DNA of 64,000 nt from Firmicutes bacterium HGW-Firmicutes-15 (GCA_002840245.1 PHAA01000027.1:1-64000); one strand, 5' to 3'. Positions 1 through 10,189 are shown, counted from the first letter of the stretch. The notes: generated from the letters alone by a model not told the origin. A program made the numbers and translations.

Positions 1-64
1 TGAGGATCAGCGAAGGATCTTTCCCCTAAGCGTGGGGAAGATTCTTCACTTCGTTCAGAATGAC
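1..64. repeat. Palindromic dispersed repeat, copy 1 (cut by window edge)
   Basis: This is one of two copies of a short palindromic repeat; the other is at 47508-47578. The two agree at essentially every base they share, and a further 9 bases downstream also match. The full copy starts GTCATCCTGAGG and ends TTCAGAATGAC, so its ends are inverted repeats around a CCCC-TAAGCGT-GGGG loop. It resembles the widespread GTCAT...ATGAC class of intergenic palindromes. It carries no coding capacity. Confidence 0.8.
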
Positions 65-72
65 AACTCTTA

Positions 73-98
73 TGTCGCAGTATCCATTAACTGCGACA
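73..98. other. Hairpin upstream of mgtC
   Basis: A perfect 9-bp stem (TGTCGCAGT with ACTGCGACA) encloses an 8-base loop, just after the dispersed palindrome and 57 bases before the mgtC start. No T-run follows, so it is a poor intrinsic terminator. It may be a leader structure or part of the repeat's neighbourhood. Its function is unknown. Confidence 0.4.
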
Positions 99-155
99 CA
101 TTGTACTATTAGATAGGTTTACAGGACTTCTAAAATATTTTGAGGGTGGGTTAAC

Positions 156-821
156 ATGTCGAATTATGAAATTATATTTAAGCTTACCCTAGCATGCATA
201 CTTGGTGGGCTCATAGGATTGGAACGGGAGAGCCTGAGTCGTCCGGCTGGTTTTCGAACTTATACCCTGGTTTGTGTAGGTTCGACCTTGGCTATGTTAG
301 TTTCTTTGGACATGTATTTCCAGTTTTACCGGTCCGTCAATGCTGATCCAGGTCGTATTGCTGCTCAGGTTATAAGCGGGATTGGTTTTCTGGGAGCTGG
401 TACTATCATGAAAGAAGGCCCTACGGTAAGTGGTCTGACTACAGCTGCCGGTCTTTGGGGGGTAGCCTGCATCGGGCTGGCAGTTGGAGCGGGCATGTAC
501 CTGCCGGCTATCGTTACTACCATGCTGATTTTGTTTGTATTAATCTATTTTGCGAAATTTGAACAGCATTTTAAGGGTATGCGTGTATATAAAGGCCTGT
601 TAATGGTCGTAACAGATGGGCCTGGTCAGGTGGGAAATATCGGTTCTATTCTAGGGGAACAGGGAGTTTTAATTAAAAATATTAGTCTAAACCGCCAGGA
701 AAGCGACAACCTTTTGGAAATAGAGTTATTATTGGAGCTGCCTTCGGAACGATCCATTGAACAAGTTGTTGAAGAGTTAGCAGTAGTCAAGGGCTTACAG
801 AGCATAGATAGGTTAAATTAG
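156..821 (+). CDS. MgtC/SapB family membrane protein with C-terminal ACT-like domain
   Basis: The 221-residue protein has the MgtC N-terminal membrane domain: GLIGLERE (residues 18-25), the RTYTLVCVGS segment and the DPGRIAAQVISGIGFLGAG block (residues 64-82). About four or five membrane helices fill residues 5-135. The soluble C-terminal part (about 145-221) looks like the ACT-like domain of long MgtC proteins. Family members are linked to magnesium limitation and membrane energetics, but no transport activity is established. The start has a GAGGGTGGG ribosome site. It ends 12 bases before polC and probably shares its transcript. A shorter paralogue lies at 29302-29730. Confidence 0.88.
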   Translation: MSNYEIIFKLTLACILGGLIGLERESLSRPAGFRTYTLVCVGSTLAMLVSLDMYFQFYRSVNADPGRIAAQVISGIGFLGAGTIMKEGPTVSGLTTAAGLWGVACIGLAVGAGMYLPAIVTTMLILFVLIYFAKFEQHFKGMRVYKGLLMVVTDGPGQVGNIGSILGEQGVLIKNISLNRQESDNLLEIELLLELPSERSIEQVVEELAVVKGLQSIDRLN

Positions 822-833
822 GAGGAATTATCA

Positions 834-3800
834 ATGACTCTGCATTTCCAGGCTTTTATTAATGACAAAATTGACGTACAGCTTACTAAGGAGTGGGATG
901 GTACCCTTATTGAGAAAGTTGAGGTATTCAAGGCTAAGAGAAGCTGGAAGCTTTATCTTCTGGTACCGCAACCCATTCCGGGGTTGGTTATTAGAAATAC
1001 GATCCAGCAGTTAAGTATTTGCCACGATTACCTGGACCATATAGAACTAAATATTGTACTTAAGGATGCGTCCGGGAGCGTGCGACGCATACTGGATGCC
1101 AGGAGGGATGATTTATCATCCTGTTTGTTTTTGGCGGGCAAGTTTATGCTGGAATTGCCATTGGTCAGATGGAAGATCGATAATACTCGGATAGATATTA
1201 TTTGCAGTGATGAGGCTCTTTATAATGAGATAATAGCCAGTGAAACCTGCCCTAGGTTAGCGGACTGGTTCTGGCAGGAGTATTCCATTCAGATTCTGGT
1301 GAGAGTTTTATATCAAGGTAAAGGCCAATCTAAGCATGAAATGGAAAACTGGCTTACCAATCGTCAACTCGATGTAATTGAACCCGGAAAGGATCTTGTC
1401 CTTTCAGGAAAGAGAGGTTTCAATTCCAGGGAAGGAAAAAAACTGGAACAAGCTATACACACGAAACCATTACCGGTTGCCGAACTAGAAGAAGGTATGA
1501 AGACAGCTGTAACTGAAGGAGAAATCTGGCATAAGGAAATCAACGTTTTAAAAGATGGCCGCTTAGTAGTGAGTTATTATCTTACGGATTTCAACGATAC
1601 TATTGTGATAAAGGCCTTTTTGGATAAAAGTGAGAATGACAGAATAAAGGTTGGAGACAGGATAAGGGTAAAAGGCAGTATTCGTTTTGATAGCCGTATG
1701 AAGGAAATTGCTCTATTTATGGATCAATATAAGCAACAGGAGATAGTTTGCCGCAACGACGATAACGAAGATAAAAGGATCGAGTTACATGCCCACACCA
1801 AGATGAGTGCTATGGATGGGTTGGCTGAGGTGAAGGACTTAATCCATAAGGCTGCTCTATGGGGACACCCTGCTATTGCGATAACAGATCACGGCTGTAT
1901 TCAGTCGTTCCCCGTAGCCTACGCTGCAGCCGAAGAGCACAATAAAAAAAGTGAAAATCGTATCAAGATAATATATGGAGTCGAAGGATATCTGGTAGAG
2001 GAAGATAAAAAGGAGCGGCCTTACCATATAATTTTGCTGGCTCGTAACCTGGTGGGGCTAAAGAATCTTTATAAACTTATAAGTATAAGCTACCTGGATC
2101 AATTTTACCGTCAACCCAGAATGCCTCGCCAGGAACTGCTTAAATATCGGGAGGGATTGCTCTTAGGGACAGCATGTGAAGCGGGTGAACTATTCCATGC
2201 TTTGCTGAGAGGTGCGGGTGATGATGAATTGACCTCGATAGCATCTTTTTATGACTATTTAGAAATTCAGCCCCGGGCTAATAATGCTTTTCTGATCAGA
2301 AAAGGCTTGGTGGAATCAGAAGCGGCATTGGCAGATATAAATAGGCGTATAGTTGAGCTAGGGCGAAAAATGAATAAACCGGTAGTTGCTACCGGAGATG
2401 TTCACTTTGTGGAACCCCATCATGAAAAATTTCGCACCATTATTAAGGCAGGCCAGGATTATGAAGATGCTGGCGAGAAACTGCCCTTATATTTTAGAAC
2501 TACAGGTGAAATGTTAGAGGAATTTTCCTATTTGGGTGAAGCTGAGGCTAGACGGGTAGTAATAGCAGATCCTGCCATTGTATCTAGCCTTATTGAACCA
2601 ATTAAACCTGTTCCCGATGGATTTTATCCGCCTCAAATTGAAACTGCCGAACAAGAAATTAATGAATTAACATGGGAAAAGGCTCATTCAATTTATGGGC
2701 GCCAGTTACCTGAAATTGTGGAAGAAAGAGTGAAAAGGGAATTAGCTTCAATCAATAAATATGGCTTTTCGGTATTGTATTTAATTGCCCATAAACTGGT
2801 AAGGAAATCCAATGAAGACGGCTACTTAGTTGGTTCCAGGGGTTCAGTAGGTTCTTCCTTGGTGGCATTTTTCACCGGTATAACCGAAGTAAATGCTTTG
2901 CCACCTCATTATATATGCCCTAACTGCTTTTATTGCGAATTTATCATGGATAATTCGGTGGGTTGCGGAGCCGATTTAGATGACAAAGTATGCCCCTCAT
3001 GCAGTGAAGAATTACATAAGAATGGTTTCGATATACCCTTTGAGACATTTTTAGGCTTCGAAGGAGATAAGGTACCGGATATCGACCTGAATTTCTCCGG
3101 TGATTATCAAAGCCGGGCACATCAATATGTAGAGGAACTGTTTGGCAGCCACAATGTTTTCCGAGCAGGAACCATATCGACTATTGCTGACAAGACTGCT
3201 TTTGGCTTTGTAAAGAAATATGCCGAGGGACTGGGAGTGGATCTAAAAGCCTCAGAAATGGCTCGTCTTTCCCAAGGTATTACCGGGGTAAGAAGAACCA
3301 CCGGCCAGCACCCGGGTGGATTGATTGTTGTTCCCAAGGACAAAGATATTTTAGATTTTACCCCTCTGCAGCACCCGGCTGATAACAAGGGATCCGGGGT
3401 TATCACTACCCATTTTGAATATCATGCTATAGGGGATCAGCTGGTTAAGCTAGATATACTAGGGCATGATGATCCCACAGTTATTAAGGAACTAGAGGAT
3501 TTGACTGGTATTAAGGCATCCTCTATAAGCCTTTCGGAAAAGGAGACCATGAGACTATTTTCCGGGGTTGAACCATTGGGGGTCAAGGCTGAGGATATCG
3601 ATTCCAGTGTCGGCACTTATGGAATACCGGAATTTGGAACGCGTTTTGTCCGGCAGATGCTGGAAGTTACCCGACCTACAACTTTTTCGGAACTAGTTAG
3701 GATAAGCGGGCTCTCTCACGGGACTGATGTATGGCTCAATAATGCCCAGAGCCTGATATCTGATAAATTGGCCACCTTGAATGAAGTAATATGTACTCGC

Positions 3801-4499
3801 GACGATATAATGACCTATTTGATTTATAAAGATATGGATAAGAATAAGGCTTTTGAAATCATGGAAAAGGTTCGCAAGGGAAAAGGCTTGAAACTTCCCG
3901 AGGTGGCTGAAATGGAGAAATGCCATATACCACCCTGGTATATAAATTCGTGCCAAAAGATAAAGTATATGTTTCCGAAAGCCCATGCTGTGGCATATGT
4001 AACTATGGCATTCCGTATTGCCTGGTTCAAAGTCTACTATCCGCTGGAGTTTTATGCCAGTTTTTTTGGTATTAGGGCTGAAGATTTTGAGGCGGAAACA
4101 GTATTGGGAGGATATGATTTGGTGCGGGAGCGAATCAAGGAGATTGAAGGGATGGGGCAAAATGCGCCGCAAAAAGACAAAAAACTGTTGACCATATTGG
4201 AACTGGCTATGGAAATGTATGTTCGGGGATTTCACTTTTATCCAGTAGACATTTATAAATCATATGCCCATAAATTTGTTGTAGCAGGTAAAGGGCTAAT
4301 TTTACCCTTTGCTTCTTTGCCTAATGTTGGAGCGGCTGCTGCTCAAGGTATTATGGACAGCCGGGATAATGGAGAGTATATATCTATCGAAGAATTTCAA
4401 GGAAGAACCCGCCTGAATAAAAGCGCAATGGATATTTTAAGAAAAGAAAATTGTTTTCCCGGCTTACCCGAGAAAACTCAGATTAGTCTTTTTGCCTGA
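834..4499 (+). CDS. polC: DNA polymerase III alpha subunit, PolC type, without the exonuclease domain
   Basis: The 1221-residue replicative polymerase has the PolC order: N-terminal domain, OB-fold (about 235-310), PHP domain opening with ELHAHTKMSAMDG (about residue 317), zinc site (CPNC...C...CPSC), polymerase core and C-terminal (HhH) region. The catalytic acidic residues are visible as PDIDLNF (D749, D751) and KLDILG (D874). The DEDDh proofreading exonuclease that normally splits the PHP domain is absent. The PHP sequence runs directly from YGVEGYLVEEDK (381-392) to RPYHIILLARN (395-405). In Bacillus subtilis PolC (1437 residues) roughly 190 residues sit at that point. The size difference fits a clean domain loss. 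The start has a GGAGGAA ribosome site. Confidence 0.95.
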   Translation: MTLHFQAFINDKIDVQLTKEWDGTLIEKVEVFKAKRSWKLYLLVPQPIPGLVIRNTIQQLSICHDYLDHIELNIVLKDASGSVRRILDARRDDLSSCLFLAGKFMLELPLVRWKIDNTRIDIICSDEALYNEIIASETCPRLADWFWQEYSIQILVRVLYQGKGQSKHEMENWLTNRQLDVIEPGKDLVLSGKRGFNSREGKKLEQAIHTKPLPVAELEEGMKTAVTEGEIWHKEINVLKDGRLVVSYYLTDFNDTIVIKAFLDKSENDRIKVGDRIRVKGSIRFDSRMKEIALFMDQYKQQEIVCRNDDNEDKRIELHAHTKMSAMDGLAEVKDLIHKAALWGHPAIAITDHGCIQSFPVAYAAAEEHNKKSENRIKIIYGVEGYLVEEDKKERPYHIILLARNLVGLKNLYKLISISYLDQFYRQPRMPRQELLKYREGLLLGTACEAGELFHALLRGAGDDELTSIASFYDYLEIQPRANNAFLIRKGLVESEAALADINRRIVELGRKMNKPVVATGDVHFVEPHHEKFRTIIKAGQDYEDAGEKLPLYFRTTGEMLEEFSYLGEAEARRVVIADPAIVSSLIEPIKPVPDGFYPPQIETAEQEINELTWEKAHSIYGRQLPEIVEERVKRELASINKYGFSVLYLIAHKLVRKSNEDGYLVGSRGSVGSSLVAFFTGITEVNALPPHYICPNCFYCEFIMDNSVGCGADLDDKVCPSCSEELHKNGFDIPFETFLGFEGDKVPDIDLNFSGDYQSRAHQYVEELFGSHNVFRAGTISTIADKTAFGFVKKYAEGLGVDLKASEMARLSQGITGVRRTTGQHPGGLIVVPKDKDILDFTPLQHPADNKGSGVITTHFEYHAIGDQLVKLDILGHDDPTVIKELEDLTGIKASSISLSEKETMRLFSGVEPLGVKAEDIDSSVGTYGIPEFGTRFVRQMLEVTRPTTFSELVRISGLSHGTDVWLNNAQSLISDKLATLNEVICTRDDIMTYLIYKDMDKNKAFEIMEKVRKGKGLKLPEVAEMEKCHIPPWYINSCQKIKYMFPKAHAVAYVTMAFRIAWFKVYYPLEFYASFFGIRAEDFEAETVLGGYDLVRERIKEIEGMGQNAPQKDKKLLTILELAMEMYVRGFHFYPVDIYKSYAHKFVVAGKGLILPFASLPNVGAAAAQGIMDSRDNGEYISIEEFQGRTRLNKSAMDILRKENCFPGLPEKTQISLFA

Positions 4500-4526
4500 T
4501 TTCGTGATCCCTTACTGTATGTTCAC

Positions 4527-4556
4527 TTGAATAATTAAATGTCAATGTGTTATACT
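4527..4556 (+). promoter_or_regulatory. Candidate sigma-A promoter for rimP-nusA-infB operon
   Basis: TTGAAT (4527-4532) and TATACT (4551-4556) are separated by 18 bases. They lie in the gap between polC and rimP. A strong hairpin (4584-4613) lies between this promoter and rimP, so read-through or attenuation would be needed. Confidence 0.45.
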
Positions 4557-4583
4557 TCTAATGTATCTTGCTAATACTGTATT

Positions 4584-4613
4584 AGAAAGAGTGGGTAACT
4601 GCCCACTCTTTCT
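4584..4613. terminator. Strong hairpin between polC and rimP
   Basis: A perfect 12-bp stem (AGAAAGAGTGGG with CCCACTCTTTCT) has a 6-base loop. The T-rich right arm is followed by ATTGTAATG rather than a long T-run. It probably terminates polC transcripts. Its position downstream of a promoter-like sequence also allows an attenuator role for the rimP operon. Confidence 0.6.
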
Positions 4614-4661
4614 ATTGTAATGTAGCTTGGAAGCCTCATTAATAACGGGGGTGGCAGGAAA

Positions 4662-5120
4662 ATGGCCATAGGATCGATAAATTCGGAGATTAGGTCTTTA
4701 ATTGCTAGCAAACTTCAGGAAAAGGGAATAGATTTATATGAGATCGAATACAAAAAGGAACCGGATGGGCAGGTTATAAGAATCTATATTGACACTCTAG
4801 AAGGTGTAGATGTGGGTATCTGTGCGAGGGCTACCAGAGCCGTTAAAGAATACATAGATACAGAGAGTAACCTTTATTACGATTATCTAGAAGTATCGTC
4901 TCCAGGTATTGACCGGATATTAAAGACTGATAGCGATTATGAAAGATTTCAGGGTGAAAGAGTATTGGTAAAGACTTCCCAGCTTGTAGAAGGGCAGAAA
5001 AAGTTTGTCGGTATTCTAGCTAATACTAACCAAGATATATTAAGCATCGAAATCGAGGGTAATCTGATGCAAATATCCCGAGATGCTATATCGATCGTAC
5101 GGCTCCATCCAGATATATAA
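4662..5120 (+). CDS. rimP: Ribosome maturation factor RimP
   Basis: RimP (152 residues) assists late assembly of the 30S subunit. The family's central motif is visible as LEVSSPGIDRILKTDSDYERF (about 76-96), followed by the C-terminal SH3-like domain. Length is normal for the family. The gene heads the conserved rimP-nusA-ylxR-ylxQ-infB cluster and stops 9 bases before nusA. The ATG is preceded by a GGGGGTGG-type ribosome site. Confidence 0.95.
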   Translation: MAIGSINSEIRSLIASKLQEKGIDLYEIEYKKEPDGQVIRIYIDTLEGVDVGICARATRAVKEYIDTESNLYYDYLEVSSPGIDRILKTDSDYERFQGERVLVKTSQLVEGQKKFVGILANTNQDILSIEIEGNLMQISRDAISIVRLHPDI

Positions 5121-5129
5121 GGAGGAAGA

Positions 5130-6188
5130 ATGATGTCCAATGAACTCATGCAGGCATTGAAGGAATTGGAAAAGGAACGGGGAATTCCACAGGAAGCGTT
5201 AATTGAAGCAATTAAGTCAGCTTTAAATACAGCTTACAAAAAAAATTTCGGTACCACTCAGAACGTAAGTGTGGAATTGAACAAAATGACCGGCGAGGTG
5301 CAAGTTTATGCTCAGAAGCGGGTTGCACAGCAAGTTAAGGATTCTTGTATGGAAATATCATTGGAAGAAGCTCAAATAATTGATCCCACCTGTGAAGAGG
5401 ACACAATGGTCAATGTGGAGATAACTCCTTCGAATTTTGGCCGGATAGCCGCTCAGACAGCTAAGCAGGTAGTAGTACAGAAACTGCGGGAAGCCGAACG
5501 GATCTTGATATATGAAGAGTTTTCTGAACGAGAAGGAGAAGTAGTAACCGGAACCATTCAAAGGATTGAATCTAAATCGGTAGTGGTAAACCTAGGAAGA
5601 ACCGAGGGAATTATGTTGCCTTCAGATCAAATATTATCTGAAAGGTATGAAGTTGGGCAAAGAGTTAAAGGTTATATATATGAGGTCAAAAACACCTCCA
5701 AGGGTCCGAGCGTATTTATTTCTCGAACTCATCCCTATTTTTTAAAACGTCTATTTGAACTTGAGGTTCCAGAGATATACGAAGGATTAGTTGAAATTAA
5801 ATCTATTGCCAGGGAAGCCGGTTCACGCTCCAAAATATCTGTGCATTCTATTGATGATAAAATCGATTCCGTTGGGTCTTGTGTTGGCCCCCGCGGTATT
5901 AGAGTACAGAATATTGTCACTGAGTTAAATGGTGAAAAAATCGATATTATCAAGTACCATAGAGACCCTGATAAATTTATAGCGAATGCCCTAAGTCCTT
6001 CCAAGGTATTGTCAGTTTGGATAGATGGAGAGGGGAAAAAAGCCCGGGTGGTTGTACCTGATTATCAACTCTCCTTAGCAATTGGCAAAGAAGGGCAAAA
6101 TGCCCGCTTAGCTGCCAAACTTACTGGCTGGAAAATAGATATTAAAAGTGAAAGCCAAGCTGAAGAGGAGAATGAACCCGATGATTAA
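5130..6188 (+). CDS. nusA: Transcription termination/antitermination factor NusA
   Basis: NusA (352 residues) binds RNA polymerase and nascent RNA and modulates pausing, termination and antitermination. The N-terminal polymerase-binding domain, an S1 domain (about 135-200), and two KH domains are all visible. The first KH has [21 protein letters not shown] and the second has [21 protein letters not shown]. The long acidic C-terminal repeats of proteobacterial NusA are absent, as usual in Firmicutes. An AAGGAGGAAG ribosome site precedes two adjacent ATGs (5130 and 5133), so the exact start could be either. The 3' end overlaps ylxR. Confidence 0.96.
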   Translation: MMSNELMQALKELEKERGIPQEALIEAIKSALNTAYKKNFGTTQNVSVELNKMTGEVQVYAQKRVAQQVKDSCMEISLEEAQIIDPTCEEDTMVNVEITPSNFGRIAAQTAKQVVVQKLREAERILIYEEFSEREGEVVTGTIQRIESKSVVVNLGRTEGIMLPSDQILSERYEVGQRVKGYIYEVKNTSKGPSVFISRTHPYFLKRLFELEVPEIYEGLVEIKSIAREAGSRSKISVHSIDDKIDSVGSCVGPRGIRVQNIVTELNGEKIDIIKYHRDPDKFIANALSPSKVLSVWIDGEGKKARVVVPDYQLSLAIGKEGQNARLAAKLTGWKIDIKSESQAEEENEPDD

Positions 6189-6459
6189 AGCGCGCAAACT
6201 GCCGCAGCGAATGTGCGTGGGTTGCAGGGAAATGAAGAATAAGAAGGAATTAATAAGGGTGGTCAGAACCCCTGAAGGCTTGGTGGAAATTGATTCCACG
6301 GGTAAAAAGTCTGGGCGGGGAGCATACCTTTGTCCTGACCAGGAATGTTTCAATCTAGCGCTAAAGGGTAAGCGGCTGCAAAAAGCACTTCAGCACGAGA
6401 TAGCTCTAGATATACTGAATAACATTAGAGAACAGTTAAAGATAAAGGATAGTCCATAG
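6181..6459 (+). CDS. ylxR: YlxR family nucleic-acid-binding protein
   Basis: This small basic protein (92 residues from this start) has the YlxR signature [20 protein letters not shown] and the [10 protein letters not shown] motif. The family is found between nusA and infB across bacteria and is associated with RNA binding or RnpM-type regulation. The ATG at 6181 is chosen over 6172 because the AGAGGAG ribosome site (6164-6170) is then 10 bases away instead of 1. The start overlaps the last codons of nusA by 8 bases, so translation is likely coupled. Confidence 0.93.
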   Translation: MIKARKLPQRMCVGCREMKNKKELIRVVRTPEGLVEIDSTGKKSGRGAYLCPDQECFNLALKGKRLQKALQHEIALDILNNIREQLKIKDSP

Positions 6460-6477
6460 AAAAAGGTGAGTGGTAAT

Positions 6478-6822
6478 TTGAAAAGAGTATATAACCTCAT
6501 AGGCATAGCCCAACGAGCCGGAAAGACCTCTTCGGGCGCTATGGCGGCCAGAACTAGTCTGATAAGGCATAGGGCTTGTATTTTGCTTATGAGTAAAGAT
6601 ATAGCTGAAAATACCAGGGAATTATTGATGAAAAGTTGTGCCAAACAGCACATTCCCTGGCTGGTGCTAGGGGATAAATATGAAATAGGTGCCAGTATTG
6701 GTAAAGCCTATCGAGTAGCCGTTACCATAAACGATTCGGGTATGGCTAGTGCTATTCTGAAAGCAGTAGAGGCAGCTGCAAAAGAGGCAAAAACTATGGG
6801 GGTGGTTGAATGGCCAAAATAA
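6478..6822 (+). CDS. ylxQ: L7Ae/L30e/S12e-Gadd45 family RNA-binding protein YlxQ
   Basis: A 114-residue L7Ae-fold protein, homologous to Bacillus YlxQ, which occupies the same place between ylxR and infB. The family binds kink-turn RNA; the cellular role of YlxQ is not settled. Visible features are LIGIAQRAGKTSSG near the N-terminus, the central CILLMSKDIAENT strand-turn and GASIGKAYRVAVTINDSG near the end. The TTG at 6478 is preferred because AAAGGTGAG (6462-6470) is a well-placed ribosome site; a GTG at 6466 would leave none. It overlaps infB by 13 bases. Confidence 0.9.
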   Translation: MKRVYNLIGIAQRAGKTSSGAMAARTSLIRHRACILLMSKDIAENTRELLMKSCAKQHIPWLVLGDKYEIGASIGKAYRVAVTINDSGMASAILKAVEAAAKEAKTMGVVEWPK

Positions 6823-9704
6823 GAGTGCATGAACTGGCGAAAGAACTCGGGATACCCAGCAAAGAGATGGTTGATACCCTGCAAAAGTTGGGGTTGGATC
6901 TAAAAAATCACATGAGTACGATGGAAGAATCACAGGCTTCCTGGGTTAGAAAGCGGCTGGGTGAAAAAAATGAACCAGCCCCTCAAATAGGACGGCCAGT
7001 TGCTCGGGATGAGCACCCAAGTGCTGAACCCCGGAAGGGCTCTACCACTAGTTCTCCCAGGGTGCAGCAGAATACGGGAATAAATAGAGCGGTTCAACCA
7101 AGACCAGGAAGTAATACCCCAAGCGGACCGGTGGGGCAAGATCCGAAAAAGATATCCCAAGGTAGACAATCGGGTTCACAACCTGATCAATCAGGTATAC
7201 AAGCAATTCAGCCTCCTGAGTTCGAAAGACGTGGTAATGAGGTTAGAAACAATCAGCCCAGACCGATGAGTGGCTCTGATAATCGGCAGGGTGATGTTAG
7301 GCCAGGAGTTGGTCCCAGACCGACAAATGGTCCTGATAATCGGCAGGGTGCCCCTAGACCAGGAATTGGCCCCAGGCCAACCAGCGGCCAGGATAATAGA
7401 CCGGGTGCTCCTAGACCAGGAACTGGCCCCAGGCCAACCAGTGGCCAGGATAATAGGCCGGGTGCTCCTAGACCAGGAATTGGCCCCAGGCCAACCACCG
7501 GCCAGGATAATAGGCAGGATGCCTCTAGACCAGGAACTGGCCCCAGGCCAACCAGTGGCCAGGATAATAGGCAGGGTGCTCCTAGACCAGGAACTGGCCC
7601 CAGGCCAGCCAGTGGCCAGGATAATAGGCAGGGTGCTCCTAGACCAGGAACTGGCCCCAGGCCAACCAGTGGCCAGGATAATAGGCCGGGTGCTCCTAGA
7701 CCAGGAACTGGCCCCAGGCCAACCAGTGGCCAGGATAATAGGCCGGGTGCCCCTAGACCAGGAACTGGCCCCAGGCCAGCAGCTTCAACCCCCACCAGTA
7801 ATCCCGGATTCGGACCAAATAAAAAGCCCGGGTTTGCCAATACTCAGGGTAAACCGCCCAAGAAAGCGGTTCCCCCTAAACCCCAGTTTACTAAAGATTA
7901 CAGCCGACCCCAGAAGAAGGGTAAACATAAAAAGAAAAAAGAGGAAGCAATTTTAGTAACGCCTGATTTAATTACTGTAGGTGATTCCCTCCAGGTAAGA
8001 GAATTAGCAGATAGGCTTGCTAAAGGTTCAGCTGAAATCGTTAAAAAGTTAATGGAACTTGGTATAATGGCAACTATCAATCAGGAGATTGATTATGATA
8101 CTGTAGAGATTATTGCCAGCCTTTATGACGTGGCGGTTGAACGTGAAATCCTCGAAGAACAAAAAATACTGGAAGAAATCGTTGACAGCAAGGAAAGCCT
8201 CTTGCCCCGTTCTCCCATTATTACAGTAATGGGCCATGTTGATCATGGTAAGACCTCATTGCTTGATAAGATTCGTAAAGCAGATGTGGTTTCGGGAGAA
8301 GCCGGGGGGATTACTCAGCATATTGGAGCATATCAGGTAACAGTTAATGATAATCGCATAACATTTATTGATACTCCAGGGCATGCGGCGTTTACGGCTA
8401 TGAGAGCCAGAGGTGCTAACCTTACTGATATAGTAATCCTGGTGGTGGCAGCTGATGACGGGGTTATGCCTCAGACCATAGAAGCGATCAATCACATCAA
8501 AGCTGCTAAAGTTCCCTTTGTAGTGGCTTTGAATAAAATGGATAAGCCCGATGTTAATCCAGACAAGGTAATGCAACAGCTGACTGAATACAATATAGTG
8601 GCTGAAGAGTGGGGCGGCGACACCATGTTTGTACCGGTATCTGCGAAAACTGGTATGGGTATTGATAACCTTTTGGAGAGGGTACTGTTGGTGGCTGAAA
8701 TGCATGAAATAAAGGCTAATCCAGACCGACCCGCCGAAGGCGTCGTGATAGAAGGCGAACTCGATAAAGGGCGCGGCGCGGTAGCCACTTTACTAGTTCA
8801 GAAGGGTACTTTAAAGGTAGGGGACTCCATAATATGTGGGTTTACCTGGTGTAAAGTAAGAGCTATGACTGATTACCGAGGACGTAAGGTTGATATGGCC
8901 TTGCCCTCCATGCCGGTAGAAATTACTGGTTGGTCCGATGTTCCCGAAGTAGGAGAAAAAGTTCAGGTATGTGACGAAAAGATAGCCAAGGAGATAGCCA
9001 GTCTGAGATTGAGTGAGAAGAAGCTAGAAGATCAAAAGCGTAACAGTAAGATTTCGCTGGATGATTTCTACAAGCAAATGGCAACGGGAATGAAAGAATT
9101 GAACCTGATAATAAAGGGCGATGTTCAGGGTTCGATTGAAGCCTTGGCGCAATCATTGCTCAGGCTAAGTACCGGTGAGGTCAAGGTGAATGTTATTCAT
9201 TCAGCAGTAGGAGCCATTACCGAAACCGATGTGATGTTGGCTTCGGCATCCAATGCGATTATTATTGGATTCAATGTTCGACCTGATGTGAAAGCCAGGA
9301 AATATGCCGAAGAGGAGAACATAGATGTTCGTCTGTACCGGGTAATATATGAGGCTATTGATGCTGTGAAGAAAGCTATGGAAGGGCTTCTTGATCCTGA
9401 GTACCGCGAGAAATATCTGGGGCGTGCAGAGGTTAGGGCTACCTTCAAAACGCCTAATGCCGGAACTATTGGTGGTTCTTATGTAATTGACGGCAAGCTA
9501 CAAAGAAATGCTAGCATGAGGGTATTGAGGGATTCAGTCATAGTTTATGAGGGGAAACTTTCATCTTTGAGGCGTTTTAAAGATGACGCTAAGGAAGTCG
9601 TTGAGGGTTATGAATGCGGGATTGGCATCAAAGACTTTAACGATATTAGAGAGGGCGACATTATCGAAGCCTATACTATGGAAGAAATTGCACGAAAACT
9701 TTAA
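6810..9704 (+). CDS. infB: Translation initiation factor IF-2 with a repetitive linker
   Basis: IF-2 (964 residues) is the GTPase that brings initiator tRNA to the ribosome. The first IF2_N domain is at about 1-52. A long Pro/Gly/Arg-rich linker follows, including nine 19-residue repeats (residues 153-323). A second IF2_N domain is at about 390-440. The GTPase has GHVDHGKT (about 473-480), DTPGH and NKMD. Domains II-IV, ending near [15 protein letters not shown], complete it. The protein is longer than Bacillus IF-2 (716 residues) because of the linker. Translation is probably coupled to ylxQ. Confidence 0.97.
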   Translation: MAKIRVHELAKELGIPSKEMVDTLQKLGLDLKNHMSTMEESQASWVRKRLGEKNEPAPQIGRPVARDEHPSAEPRKGSTTSSPRVQQNTGINRAVQPRPGSNTPSGPVGQDPKKISQGRQSGSQPDQSGIQAIQPPEFERRGNEVRNNQPRPMSGSDNRQGDVRPGVGPRPTNGPDNRQGAPRPGIGPRPTSGQDNRPGAPRPGTGPRPTSGQDNRPGAPRPGIGPRPTTGQDNRQDASRPGTGPRPTSGQDNRQGAPRPGTGPRPASGQDNRQGAPRPGTGPRPTSGQDNRPGAPRPGTGPRPTSGQDNRPGAPRPGTGPRPAASTPTSNPGFGPNKKPGFANTQGKPPKKAVPPKPQFTKDYSRPQKKGKHKKKKEEAILVTPDLITVGDSLQVRELADRLAKGSAEIVKKLMELGIMATINQEIDYDTVEIIASLYDVAVEREILEEQKILEEIVDSKESLLPRSPIITVMGHVDHGKTSLLDKIRKADVVSGEAGGITQHIGAYQVTVNDNRITFIDTPGHAAFTAMRARGANLTDIVILVVAADDGVMPQTIEAINHIKAAKVPFVVALNKMDKPDVNPDKVMQQLTEYNIVAEEWGGDTMFVPVSAKTGMGIDNLLERVLLVAEMHEIKANPDRPAEGVVIEGELDKGRGAVATLLVQKGTLKVGDSIICGFTWCKVRAMTDYRGRKVDMALPSMPVEITGWSDVPEVGEKVQVCDEKIAKEIASLRLSEKKLEDQKRNSKISLDDFYKQMATGMKELNLIIKGDVQGSIEALAQSLLRLSTGEVKVNVIHSAVGAITETDVMLASASNAIIIGFNVRPDVKARKYAEEENIDVRLYRVIYEAIDAVKKAMEGLLDPEYREKYLGRAEVRATFKTPNAGTIGGSYVIDGKLQRNASMRVLRDSVIVYEGKLSSLRRFKDDAKEVVEGYECGIGIKDFNDIREGDIIEAYTMEEIARKL
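7266..7778 (+). repeat. Nine tandem 57-bp repeats within infB
   Basis: Nine in-frame 57-bp units encode variants of the 19-residue unit [19 protein letters not shown]. The first two units are the most diverged ([10 protein letters not shown]..., TNGPDNRQG...). The later ones differ by only a few bases. This pattern fits recent tandem expansion by slippage or unequal recombination, and copy number is likely to vary between strains. Confidence 0.95.
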
Positions 9705-9805
9705 AATATCGATCACTGGACTTTTTATAACCTATTCTGATAATGGCTGCTTCAATGCAGAAATAATGGAAGAACAGTAAATAGTCCACTGAATGGGGTG
9801 TTAGA

Positions 9806-10189
9806 ATGGGAAAACGTAGGCAGGAAAGAATGGCCGTAGAGATAAAAAGAGTTTTGTCGACCATAATACAGGAAGATATAAAAGACCCCCGTATTGATTT
9901 TACATCGGTTTCAGTCACACGAGTGGATGTAGCCCAGGATATTAGTCATGCTCGGGTCTATATCAGTATCTTGGGTAGTGATGAAAAACAAGCTGAAACC
10001 ATGCAAGCATTGCAAAAAGCTCGGGGATATATCAGGTCAGGACTGGCACAGGGTATCCAGATTAGGCATGCCCCCGACTTGGAATTTCGTCTGGATAAAT
10101 CCATAGAACATGGGATGAAGATTTCTTCATTACTGGAAGGGCTCAAGGAAACTAAGGGGGATAAGGAACTGGGTGATGAAGAGCTTTGA
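9806..10189 (+). CDS. rbfA: Ribosome-binding factor A
   Basis: RbfA (127 residues) binds the 30S subunit during late 16S rRNA maturation. The family pattern is clear: an N-terminal RQERMAVEIKRVLSTIIQ helix, DPRIDFTSVSVTRVDVAQDISHARVYISILG, then a KH-type core ending LEFRLDKSIEHGMKI. Length is normal. A GGGGTG ribosome site precedes the ATG. The 3' end overlaps the next gene by 14 bases. Confidence 0.96.
   Translation: MGKRRQERMAVEIKRVLSTIIQEDIKDPRIDFTSVSVTRVDVAQDISHARVYISILGSDEKQAETMQALQKARGYIRSGLAQGIQIRHAPDLEFRLDKSIEHGMKISSLLEGLKETKGDKELGDEEL

Noticed and set aside
7266-7778. CRISPR-like array
   Set aside because: The repeats are contiguous, in frame and without spacers; they are protein-coding repeats of IF-2.
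7253-7956. Long open frames on both strands across the infB repeats (195 and 228 codons)
   Set aside because: They exist only because the 57-bp unit has no stop in several frames. They overlap infB entirely and have low-complexity products without ribosome sites.
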